Shown: in pieces, positions 15,846-24,254 of the stretch | How positions within the stretch are numbered: the first letter of the stretch is position 1 | Layout: each line of letters starts with the position of its first letter | Assembly: GCA_964392245.1 (NCBI GenBank) | Contig: CAYMOX010000045.1 | Location: 1 to 41,405 of the forward strand | Origin: JAAUUJ01 sp964392245 | Lineage (GTDB): Bacteria > Cyanobacteriota > Cyanobacteriia > Thermostichales > Thermostichaceae | Reading direction: 5' to 3' | DNA length: 41,405 nucleotides | The notes under the pieces: model-generated | What the model was told of the DNA's origin: nothing | The model's database searches: none | Seen by the model: only the letters and a program-made list of their open reading frames with translations | Program-made: the position numbers and the translations under genes

Positions 15846-18800
15846 TCAAGCGATCTCCTGCTCAAGAGCGATGGTTACATGGGTGAATTCGGTGTGGATC
15901 TGCTGCAGTAGGGTTTGCAGATGCTGGTGAGGAAGCCCAAGACGACATCCGGCCTCCAGATCCTGAGCTAGTTTGTAGAGTTTTTGAGCTCCTAACTGAC
16001 TGCTGGTGCCTTTCAATCCGTGGGCCAGTTTCCGCAGCCGCGCCCAATCCTCCTGGGCAGAGGCCTGAGCCATGTCCTGCAACCGTTGGGTTGTATCCCA
16101 CACAAACGTCTGCAGCATACGAGGGATCACCTCCATTGACTGAGAACCCAGGACAGTCTTCAAGGTGAGCAGAACCTGAGGATCAAGGCTTAAGGCAGGC
16201 TCTCCCCCAAGGATGTCGCTGGTGGGAGCAGTGCTTTGCTGCAGAGCCGCCGACAGAGTCTGCAACTGAATCGGCTTGGTGAGGTAATCATTCATGCCTG
16301 CTTCCAGGGCCCGTTGCCGCGATTCTGGAAATGCTGCCGCACTCATGCCAATAATGCTGACGGAATGGCCAAAATGGTGGCGGATCAGGCGGGTTGCCGT
16401 CAGGCCATCCATCTCCGGCATTTCCACATCCATGAAGATGACGTCATAGTCTTGCTGTTCCAGTGCAGCGAGGGCTTCGACTCCATTGCTCACCTGGGTA
16501 GGTTGGTATCCCAGGCAACGCAGCAGGGCCTCCGCCACAGTTTGATTCACAGGATTATCTTCCACCACCAGGATCTGCAGGGGTAGGCGCAACGCTAGCA
16601 GCGAAGAGGGAGAGGGCACCACTTGGGCGAGATGCGCCGAAGGCGATTCCAGCGACTGGGGGGGAGGAACGATTTCTGCAGGGATCCTAAAGGAGAAGGT
16701 TGATCCAAGGCCTTTTTGGCTTTCAAAAGAAATGGTTCCCCCCATCAATTCACACAGGTGTCGACAGATGGATAGACCCAGCCCCGTGCCGCCGTAGCGC
16801 CGACTGATGGAACTATCTCCCTGCTGAAACGGCTGAAAAATGAGATCGATTTTGTCAGGATCAATCCCCACCCCAGTATCCTGCACCTGAAAGCAGATCT
16901 CACAGGTCTGTGTTTCAGCAGCAAGCTGGGTAGCAGTCAAAGTCACGGTGATCGAGCCTTGCTCGGTAAACTTGAGGGCATTGCTCAGAAGGTTGATCAG
17001 GATCTGTTGCAGCCGTTGGGCATCGCCCCGAATCCAGGGGGGAACTTGAGGATCTACCTGCAGGGAAAGCTGCAATTGTTTTTCTGCCAGCTTCGCCTGA
17101 AAGAGGGCTAGCACTGATTCCACCGTGGCCGGCACCTCCAGAGGTTCTGAAGTCAGTTCCAGTCGTCCGGCTTCGATGCGAGAAAAGTCCAGTAGATCAC
17201 TGATAATCGCCAGCAACACTTCCCCCCCGTTCCGGATCGTCTTCACCAGCTGCCGTTGCTCAACCGTCAAGAGATTTTGCTCCAGCAGGCTGATCATCCC
17301 CAGGACTGCATTCAGGGGGGTACGGATCTCGTGACTCATGGTGGCCAGAAACTGACTCTTGGCCGCATTGGCTGCTTCAGCCTCCTGACGGGCCAATTCC
17401 ATTTGAGCTTCTGCCAGTTTGCGTTCCGTAATATCACGGACAATGATTAAAACTTCATCGGGATTGTAGGGAATCACCCGTACTTCCTCGAATTGTTGCC
17501 GATCCGGAAAGCTGAGCACCTGTTCGTAAACCTGGATATGACGAGTATCCAGGGCCTGCTCGATAGCTGCCATGCGTTGCTGAGCCAGTTGGGGGGGTAA
17601 GGTATCCAGAATCGAGGTTCCCAGAGTCATGTCTTCTGGATGGTAGATTTTCACCTGATCTCCGTAATCCGATCCGTATTTGATGAATGTGCGAGTCCCA
17701 TCCCGTTTGACCCGTAGCAGCAGATCAGGAATGGCATCCACCAGGGCACGGTTATACCCTTCACTCTGCTGTAGCTGGCTATAAATTTCTGCTTGTTGAA
17801 TCGCGATCCCCAGCTGGCTGGCGATTTGTTGCATCAGTTTTGCCGTCCAGGGTTGCCACTTTTTGGGTTCACTGCAGTGGTGGGCAATCAGCAGTCCCCA
17901 GAGCTCCTCTCCCTGCAGAATCGGCACCACCAAATTGGCTCGCACCTGACAATGGCGTAATAACTCCACATGACAGGCTTGAATGGCAGCGGTCTCAATA
18001 TCGTTAATTTGACTGATGCGACCCTGTTGGTAGGCCAGATGCCAGTGGTTTGTAAAGCAGGAATCTTCAATGATCATACCCAGTAAGGGCAAGGTTCCTG
18101 GTTTCACCGACTCTGAGACAATCGTTCCCATGCCATTGTGTTCAAGTCGATAAATGACCACGCGCTCTGTTTGTAAGAGATGCCGCACCTCTTGAACTGC
18201 GGATTCCCAGATCTGCTCCAGATCCAGAGATTGACGGATCCGTTGCACAATACTGTTTAAAAGTTCTTGCTGCTGGGATTGTTGCTGCACCTCCCGGTAG
18301 AGTTCGGCCTGGCGGATGGCAATTGCCACTTGATCCGCAAGCTGCAACATCAGTTCTGAATCCCAGGGAGACCAGGAACGGGGACCTGAACACTGATGGG
18401 CAATCAGCAATCCCCATAGCTCCTCCCCTTGCAGAATGGGAACAATCAGTTTGGCTCGCACCTGCCACTGCTCCACAAATTCCTGCAAACATGCTGTAAT
18501 CATGTCTGATCCAGACTCAATGTCCGTAATGGCACGGATCCGGCCCTGCTGGTAGAGCTGACGGTATTCGGATGGAAACACTTCCTCCGAAAAGGTGAGT
18601 CCCATAATCGAAATCCAGCCCGGAAGCACGGATTCAGCTACGGTTTCCCCTGTTCCATCTGGCAATAGTTTATACACCAGCACCCGATCGGCTTCCAACA
18701 GTTGCCGGACTTCATGAACTGCCGTCTGCAGAATCTCACTCAAATCCAGGGTCTGCCGGATCCGCTGGGAAATGGAGGCAAGCATGTGTTCCCGTTCCAC

Positions 18801-21344
18801 CTGCTCTACCAGTTGGGCCTGTAAATGTTTCTGGTGGGTGATATCGGTAGCCACCCCCAGGATCTGCCAGGGATCTCCGTTGGCTGTGCGTTTAATCACC
18901 CGATCGCGGCTGAGAAGCCAGCGGTAGCCGCCATCTTTGTGCCGGATGCGGTACTCAATCGGGAGAATTTCATCGGCTGTTACTTGAGTACAGCGGTCTT
19001 TGAGAGTCAGTACCTGGAATAAATCATCTGGATGGACCAAGTTGGGAAATAACGAACTTCCCATCTCCTGAATCTCAGCAGAAGAGTACCCCAACACCTC
19101 CTCAATCTGGGGATTGACAAAAATATTGCGGTTTTCAAGCAGGTCATAAACGTACAGAATTGCCAGCGTAGACTCGGCTACCTGCTGGATCATTTGTTGG
19201 TACTCTTGGAGAGAAGAATCAGCCAGCTTTCGGTCTGTAATATCAACCATGAGCCCCTGAAGCTTGCTCAGCTGTCCTGCTTCAACGACAACGGTTACGG
19301 AGTCATAGAGCCAGACCACTTCACCCTTGGCGCTGATCATGCGGTACTCAAAGGAGTGTGATTCCAGAGCTTGTCTAGCCACTTGACAGCATTTGATAAC
19401 CGCCTCTCGATCCTCGGGATAAATGTGATCCACCCAAAAACCTGGCTCTAACCACTGGCTGACAGGATAACCTAAGATCTTCTCCGCTTGAGCACTAACA
19501 AAGGTGAATTGGAAGGTAGCTAAATCCGCTTCCCAGACAATCCCCTGAACTGTATTCACCAGGTTCAGATACTGCATTTGTGTTTCATACAGGACCTGTT
19601 CAGTACGTTTCAGGGAGGTGAGATCGCGAGTAGAAACAACGATCCCAGAAATCATGCCATCTAGATCGCGGTAAGGGCTGTAGGTGACGCTGACAAATTT
19701 TTGTTTGACTCCAGGAAACTCAAACCAATCTTCATAGGTGACCACCTCTCCCTGCAGGCAGCGGTCAATGTTAGGTTTTACAAGGTTTGTAAAGGTTTCT
19801 TCTCCCAACAGTTCTGCAACTGTGTGCCCCACAATTTGATCGCGATGTTTCTGATTCCAGCGAAGGTAGGTGGTGTTGATCAGGCGATAGGTATAGGTAT
19901 GATCCACAAGTGAAATACCATCAACTGTGGCCGACACCACTTGTTCATAGCGGCGCAGTTCTTCCTCAAGAAGCTTCTGTTCTGTGATGTCAACCCCGAC
20001 AGAGGTTACAAACCAGCAGTTTTGAGCGTCATCTCGGCGAGGAACCATCGTGCAATGGATCCAGCGCAGGGAATTGTCTTTGTGGAGGAACCGATAGACC
20101 GTATTGATGGGGCGTTCTGCAACGATATCCTCAAGGCGGTGACGAATGGAGGATTGCCGCACATCTTCTTCAGGAACTCGGGAATCCCAAAGATAAGGAT
20201 CGGCAAAAAACTCATCAGGACTAAATCCATAGAGGTGTTCTGCTCCCTGGGAGTAATAGAGGTAATCCCACTGCCCATCCGCAAAGACCTGAAAGCCCAC
20301 AATTGTGGCCTGAGCACTATCCAGGATCTGCTGCAACCGCATTTCTGATTCTTTTAAAGCCAGTTCTACCTGCTGCCGCGCCGCCAATTCTTCCAACCGT
20401 TGCTGGTACAACCGCGCCTGATAGATCGCCACCCCCAGTTGATCCGCAACCTGTTGGCCCAGATCAATTTCCATTGCTGTCCAATTGGAGATGTGATGGC
20501 GAGTCAGGGTTAAACTACCCCATACCTGTCCATAAACAGAAATCGGAATCAGCAGCCAAGCTCCTTGATGATCTTCTGCAAATGGGCGGTTGATGGGATC
20601 GGTAATGGTTGAGGTGTTATTGACCTGGACTACCTGCTTCCGTTTCAGCTGGGCAGCGAAAGGATTATCCACATCGGGAATCACCAAGTTCTGTTTTTCC
20701 GGCAGGTCAAATCCCATCCTTTTAGCCACCCGATGCCGCCAGCATTCTGCTTCGGGAAAATACTCCACAATTGCCACTTCTGCTCGGAGCAAGCTGCTGA
20801 TCTCCGTGGCTGCAATTGAAAAGACCTGCTCCAGATCCAGAGACTGCCGGATCGCCTGCACCACCTTGTTGAGATAATGCTCCTGCTCAATTCTTTGTTG
20901 TAATTGCTCTTCAACATCCTGCATACAGGAGAGAGATTGAGCGGTCTGAATTGCCCGACGGTACTGTTCAATCACAGCTTTCTGTAGGTGATCCTGGGTC
21001 ACCACCCCTATGACCTCACCCCTTTCATTTTGTACCGGCAGGTGTTGCCGATGATGGTGCTCTAGCTGCCGCAGGACTGCCTCAGGATCCTGACAGTCGG
21101 ACAGCCCTATGGGTGGCGGAGCGGCGGGCATCACCTGTTCCACGGTGATCTTTGATGGTGAATCGGGGAGCAGAATGGCAGTCAACAAATCCTGCACCGT
21201 CACCATCCCTAATAATTGAGTGGGGGAACCCACCAGAGCCCACGACTGCTCAAGCTGCCGTAACCGCTCAGCAACCATGCGAACAGGATCCTGGGGACGC
21301 ACCCACAGCGCCTCAAGGGGCTCAATCATTAACAATACGGACAT
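15846..21344 (-). CDS. Giant CBS-GAF-PAS hybrid histidine kinase with a DXCF cyanobacteriochrome-type GAF
   Basis: An 1832-residue soluble multi-sensor kinase with a full phosphorelay. Order by residue: CBS pair (about 10-125), GAF1 (155-315), PAS1 (335-455), PAS2 (465-580), PAS3 (590-705), PAS4 (715-840), GAF2 (855-1015), GAF3 (1030-1190), PAS5 (1195-1310). HisKA has His1338 in SHEIRTPLN, and HATPase has Asn1455, DTGVG and GGTGLGL. The receiver has Asp1639 (FMDVEMPEMDG) and the HPt has His1775 in AHGLKGT. GAF3 carries both EDSCF (Asp1094-Cys1096, the DXCF motif) and QACHVELL (Cys1124-His1125, the canonical bilin Cys-His), followed by QVRANLVVPI. These are the signatures of DXCF cyanobacteriochromes, usually blue/green or blue/teal photoreceptors. 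GAF2 has Cys952 but Leu instead of His and no DXCF. CBS domains may sense adenylates. It is the first gene of a two-gene operon with the receiver-first kinase. Light sensing is inferred from motifs. Confidence 0.92.
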   Translation of the reverse strand: MSVLLMIEPLEALWVRPQDPVRMVAERLRQLEQSWALVGSPTQLLGMVTVQDLLTAILLPDSPSKITVEQVMPAAPPPIGLSDCQDPEAVLRQLEHHHRQHLPVQNERGEVIGVVTQDHLQKAVIEQYRRAIQTAQSLSCMQDVEEQLQQRIEQEHYLNKVVQAIRQSLDLEQVFSIAATEISSLLRAEVAIVEYFPEAECWRHRVAKRMGFDLPEKQNLVIPDVDNPFAAQLKRKQVVQVNNTSTITDPINRPFAEDHQGAWLLIPISVYGQVWGSLTLTRHHISNWTAMEIDLGQQVADQLGVAIYQARLYQQRLEELAARQQVELALKESEMRLQQILDSAQATIVGFQVFADGQWDYLYYSQGAEHLYGFSPDEFFADPYLWDSRVPEEDVRQSSIRHRLEDIVAERPINTVYRFLHKDNSLRWIHCTMVPRRDDAQNCWFVTSVGVDITEQKLLEEELRRYEQVVSATVDGISLVDHTYTYRLINTTYLRWNQKHRDQIVGHTVAELLGEETFTNLVKPNIDRCLQGEVVTYEDWFEFPGVKQKFVSVTYSPYRDLDGMISGIVVSTRDLTSLKRTEQVLYETQMQYLNLVNTVQGIVWEADLATFQFTFVSAQAEKILGYPVSQWLEPGFWVDHIYPEDREAVIKCCQVARQALESHSFEYRMISAKGEVVWLYDSVTVVVEAGQLSKLQGLMVDITDRKLADSSLQEYQQMIQQVAESTLAILYVYDLLENRNIFVNPQIEEVLGYSSAEIQEMGSSLFPNLVHPDDLFQVLTLKDRCTQVTADEILPIEYRIRHKDGGYRWLLSRDRVIKRTANGDPWQILGVATDITHQKHLQAQLVEQVEREHMLASISQRIRQTLDLSEILQTAVHEVRQLLEADRVLVYKLLPDGTGETVAESVLPGWISIMGLTFSEEVFPSEYRQLYQQGRIRAITDIESGSDMITACLQEFVEQWQVRAKLIVPILQGEELWGLLIAHQCSGPRSWSPWDSELMLQLADQVAIAIRQAELYREVQQQSQQQELLNSIVQRIRQSLDLEQIWESAVQEVRHLLQTERVVIYRLEHNGMGTIVSESVKPGTLPLLGMIIEDSCFTNHWHLAYQQGRISQINDIETAAIQACHVELLRHCQVRANLVVPILQGEELWGLLIAHHCSEPKKWQPWTAKLMQQIASQLGIAIQQAEIYSQLQQSEGYNRALVDAIPDLLLRVKRDGTRTFIKYGSDYGDQVKIYHPEDMTLGTSILDTLPPQLAQQRMAAIEQALDTRHIQVYEQVLSFPDRQQFEEVRVIPYNPDEVLIIVRDITERKLAEAQMELARQEAEAANAAKSQFLATMSHEIRTPLNAVLGMISLLEQNLLTVEQRQLVKTIRNGGEVLLAIISDLLDFSRIEAGRLELTSEPLEVPATVESVLALFQAKLAEKQLQLSLQVDPQVPPWIRGDAQRLQQILINLLSNALKFTEQGSITVTLTATQLAAETQTCEICFQVQDTGVGIDPDKIDLIFQPFQQGDSSISRRYGGTGLGLSICRHLCELMGGTISFESQKGLGSTFSFRIPAEIVPPPQSLESPSAHLAQVVPSPSSLLALRLPLQILVVEDNPVNQTVAEALLRCLGYQPTQVSNGVEALAALEQQDYDVIFMDVEMPEMDGLTATRLIRHHFGHSVSIIGMSAAAFPESRQRALEAGMNDYLTKPIQLQTLSAALQQSTAPTSDILGGEPALSLDPQVLLTLKTVLGSQSMEVIPRMLQTFVWDTTQRLQDMAQASAQEDWARLRKLAHGLKGTSSQLGAQKLYKLAQDLEAGCRLGLPHQHLQTLLQQIHTEFTHVTIALEQEIA
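17775..18257 (-). other. DXCF cyanobacteriochrome GAF domain within the giant kinase
   Basis: This segment encodes residues about 1030-1190. The DXCF cysteine codon is at 18057-18059 and the canonical Cys-His codons are at 17970-17975. The surrounding words (RVVIYRLEHNGMGTIVSESV, NDIETAAIQACHVELL, VRANLVVPILQGEELWG, LLIAHHCSEPKKW) are those of bilin-binding GAF domains of cyanobacteriochromes. In DXCF members the second cysteine attaches reversibly to C10 of the bilin, and phycocyanobilin may be isomerised to phycoviolobilin. Whether this domain actually binds a bilin cannot be read from sequence alone. Confidence 0.75.
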
Positions 21345-21550
21345 GAAACAACTGACTCCTAACAGGGAAAATGACGCTCAGCTGACCCCGCAACAGATTC
21401 GCGCCTGTATATATCTTTACCGAAGGAAATCGTTCTCCTGGGGGCTGGAAATAAAACTTTATGCCTAAACTGCTTTTAGATTTTAGGGTGGTGATCTGGT
21501 GACTGGAAGTTAATCATGATACTGATCAAGTATTGATAGCTCTCAGCCTT

Positions 21551-21814
21551 ATGCCCCCTTCCCCCCCATCCAACTCATCTCACTACCCACATCCTCAAGA
21601 TGTGGCCAATTTAATTCTTTATCTGCAAACTGAGCTGGCCATGTTTGAGCAAATTGCGGCTCAGGAGAATGTTTCCAGTCAGGTACAGGCTCCCGTGCTT
21701 CGCAGTCAGGCTGCTTTGCGCAAAGCCGTGGACCAACTGCAGGTAAGGGATTGGTATCAGGAATTAACTTTAGGGTTTCGGGATCAGTTGGGGCGGTTAG
21801 AAGAGTGGCTTTAG
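21551..21814 (+). CDS. Small conserved hypothetical protein
   Basis: An 87-residue protein from ATG 21551; the frame opens slightly earlier with a TTG at 21533, a poorer start. After a Pro/Ser-rich N-terminus (PPSPPSNSSHYPHPQ) it is almost entirely helical: DVANLILYLQTELAMFEQIAAQE, VLRSQAALRKAVDQLQVRDWYQEL and GFRDQLGRLEEWL. This suggests a helical bundle or a protein-protein interaction module. I do not recognise a family with known function. It stands alone, converging on the NERD-helicase gene with a single base between stop codons. No strong ribosome binding site is seen. Confidence 0.55.
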   Translation: MPPSPPSNSSHYPHPQDVANLILYLQTELAMFEQIAAQENVSSQVQAPVLRSQAALRKAVDQLQVRDWYQELTLGFRDQLGRLEEWL

Positions 21815-21815
21815 T

Positions 21816-23714
21816 TTATTCCAGATCAGCTTTGCCCGACTGTTCAATCTCCTGAATAAAGCTGGATGATCCAGAGTAACTAATCACCAGATAATCTTCA
21901 GGTCGCGTTAGCGCTACATAAAAAAGTTGTCGCTCCACCTGTTCATCTGCATCCTCAAAGGGTGATGGCAGATCATCGCCCCATAAGAGAATCACCGCCT
22001 TGTATTGCAATCCTTTAGCAGAATGAATGGTTTGGACTTTAATCGATTTTTCTGCAACTTTGGTTTTAGACTGGGGGTTTCCTTTGTCGGTGAGCCAGGT
22101 CACGGGAGCAATCGCTTCGTTCATTTTTTTGAGAAAGGCACGGAACATATCTTCATTGCGGCGGCTGAGACGAGGATAAAAGATGGCAATCTGCTCAGGC
22201 TGAAGCGGTTTCACTGTTTGCCCAAACCAGTGCCCCTGAGTCAGATCCTGGATGATCCGCAGCACCCGCTTACATTCTTCGGTTTTGTTGGCAGCCCGCA
22301 CCAGTCGAGGTTTTGGACCCGATCGCTTGCATTTTTCTGGATCCACCTGCAAGGACCGGATACTCTCCTCCGGCTCGGGATCCTCGGAATCTGTACTGGC
22401 GAAGACACTGGCCAGTTCCATGATCTGGCGGGTATTGCGGTAGTTTTTATCCAGATCAAACTTGGCCGAAATGGTCCGCCCCTGGGCCTTGATCCCCAGT
22501 TGTTTCCAGTTGATCTTGTTGCGACGGTGCAGGCTCTGGTTGCCATCCCCCACAATCACCAAATCCCCATCTTCGGGTTCCTGCATGGCCTCCAGAACAC
22601 ATTTAAACCACACAGGTTCAAAGTCCTGCGCTTCATCTACCAGCACCGCATCATAGCGACGGCTATCGCAGGCCTGTCCATTTTGAAGAGCCGCCAGCAG
22701 ACGTTCCCCCAGGGCTTCATCCGACTCTTCCCGCTTGCGAGAAGCAGAATTGTGCTTGGCCCACCCGTCAAAGTGAAAGACAAACACATTCTTGGCACAG
22801 TCTGCCAACACCGATTTCAGATAGGCGGATAGGGTGACGTTGTAGCAGAGGACGAGAATGCGAGATTGGGGATCCTGTTTACTGAGAAGCTTGGCCCGCG
22901 CCACCAGCAGAATTGTTTTCCCCGATCCAGCCACCCCATAGATGATGCGGTGTCCTGAGCCGATATGGCGGGCATTTTGTTCCTGCTTCAAATCCAGGAT
23001 CTTCAGATCCACCAGATCTTCATCCCCTTCCGGAGAGTCCTGGGTTGGATCTGAGGTTGCCCCATCCCCCTGACTTTGGATTCGAATCTCTGGGTGAGCA
23101 ATGGCCCGTAGGATCTTGGTCTGCATTAACGTCAGCGGTTTGATTTCCCAGAAGGGATCAAAGTAGCTCTTGATGGCAGCTGTGAGCAGGTCGGGGGTAA
23201 ATGCATCTTCCTGCCACTGTTCCAACTGATCGCGGGTCATCACCCGTTGCAACGGAAACACAGGCCCCATTTTAGGATGCTGCTGCAGTTGCTCTGATGC
23301 TATGTAGGGAAAAACCACCACATGCCCAAAGGGAAACAAAAACAGAGCGTTGCCATGATCATCCTGCTGCAGCAACCGCTTTCCCAGCACATCCTCCTGG
23401 CAATGGCTCACCAGCGACATCCAATAGTCCCGTGCCTGCGTAAAGGGATGCGGATGATCCACTTCTTTCCCAAACTCCCGTACTTTGATCGTCTGGGCAT
23501 CCGCCGCCAGGATATCCCCCAAGCGCCATCCCTTCACCTCAATCACCAGCAGGCCCAAGCCAGGGCAGATCAGCAAAAAGTCTGGGTAACGATCGTCCAC
23601 CAAAGACTCATAGTAAACAATGTCTTCTTCCGGCAGGTGTTGCAGAACTGAGAACAGCTTCTTTTCTCCGGCAGAGGCCCGGCGCGGCAGTTTGTCAGGG
23701 ATCATTTCAGCCAT
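21816..23714 (-). CDS. NERD-domain UvrD/Rep-type DNA helicase
   Basis: A 632-residue protein combining an N-terminal NERD (nuclease-related) domain with a superfamily 1 helicase. NERD occupies about residues 10-120, with RYPDFLLICPGLGLLVIEVKGWRLGDI giving the D...ExK nuclease-like core. The helicase has Walker A VAGSGKTILL, Walker B AVLVDEAQDFEP, the YRNTRQIMEL motif IV segment, TIHSAKGLQYKAVILLW (motif V) and LFYVALTRPEDYLVISYSG (motif VI). The likely start is ATG at 23714 (MAEMIPDKLPRR); upstream in-frame residues to 23852 are unconserved in appearance. NERD helicases are thought to act on DNA in repair or defence, but this protein's substrate is unknown. It is monocistronic, with no nearby defence partners visible. 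Confidence 0.88.
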   Translation of the reverse strand: MAEMIPDKLPRRASAGEKKLFSVLQHLPEEDIVYYESLVDDRYPDFLLICPGLGLLVIEVKGWRLGDILAADAQTIKVREFGKEVDHPHPFTQARDYWMSLVSHCQEDVLGKRLLQQDDHGNALFLFPFGHVVVFPYIASEQLQQHPKMGPVFPLQRVMTRDQLEQWQEDAFTPDLLTAAIKSYFDPFWEIKPLTLMQTKILRAIAHPEIRIQSQGDGATSDPTQDSPEGDEDLVDLKILDLKQEQNARHIGSGHRIIYGVAGSGKTILLVARAKLLSKQDPQSRILVLCYNVTLSAYLKSVLADCAKNVFVFHFDGWAKHNSASRKREESDEALGERLLAALQNGQACDSRRYDAVLVDEAQDFEPVWFKCVLEAMQEPEDGDLVIVGDGNQSLHRRNKINWKQLGIKAQGRTISAKFDLDKNYRNTRQIMELASVFASTDSEDPEPEESIRSLQVDPEKCKRSGPKPRLVRAANKTEECKRVLRIIQDLTQGHWFGQTVKPLQPEQIAIFYPRLSRRNEDMFRAFLKKMNEAIAPVTWLTDKGNPQSKTKVAEKSIKVQTIHSAKGLQYKAVILLWGDDLPSPFEDADEQVERQLFYVALTRPEDYLVISYSGSSSFIQEIEQSGKADLE

Positions 23715-23951
23715 GGCGATCCGCAGGTAAGGGGTGGCCCCTTCACTATACGCCCAAGCCTTGTGCAGAGGCCATTGTAGCCAGGGGGAAGAACGAGGGA
23801 GCGACGAACTCAACAGCCTCGAGATTTCAGAGGATAAAATTCCCGATGCCAAACCATCTGGCTATTTTGACAACAGTGGAAATGAGATGATGTCGACGCA
23901 TTCAAGTCTGATTCCATGAAAAGAAGCGGTTACTCAGCACGCTAGATCGCC

Positions 23952-24254
23952 ATGCACCTGCCAGGCATCCGGATTGTAAAGGCCTTCAACACAATATTTG
24001 CAGAGGTGATGGAGCCAGGCAAACAGATCTTTGGGGAGTATCCTGCCACAGGGTTTTATTGCCGAGATGATCCGGAAGCAAAAGCCGTGGTGGCTCATCT
24101 CATTCGCAATGCAGGCTTCGATCCCGTGGATGCAGGTCCGCTGAAAAATGCCAGATATCTAGAACCCATGGCGCAGTTGAATATTCAAATTGCCCATGGG
24201 CTGGGTGGGGGCACCGAAGGGGCTTTTCGCTACATGCGCCGACAGGTGGCCTGA
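23952..24254 (+). pseudogene. C-terminal fragment of an F420/NADPH-type dinucleotide-binding reductase
   Basis: About 100 residues matching the C-terminal half of NAD(P)-binding proteins of the F420-dependent NADP reductase-like family: LPGIRIVKAFNTIFAEVM, then GFYCRDDPEAKAVVAHLI and AGFDPVDAGPLKNARYLEPMAQLNI. Complete proteins are about 200 residues and start with a Rossmann GxGxxG motif. That half is missing: an in-frame TAG lies 9 bases upstream of the ATG at 23952, and the preceding 230 bases show no homologous sequence in any frame I read. The rest has no frameshift, suggesting a fairly recent deletion. The tail GGGTEGAFRYMRRQVA is a natural family end. Its stop abuts the stop of the convergent phosphoesterase gene. 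Confidence 0.75.

Noticed and set aside
22005..22832. 275-codon plus-strand open frame
   Set aside because: It lies entirely antisense to the NERD-UvrD helicase, whose motifs are complete; the antisense product has no recognisable domain.
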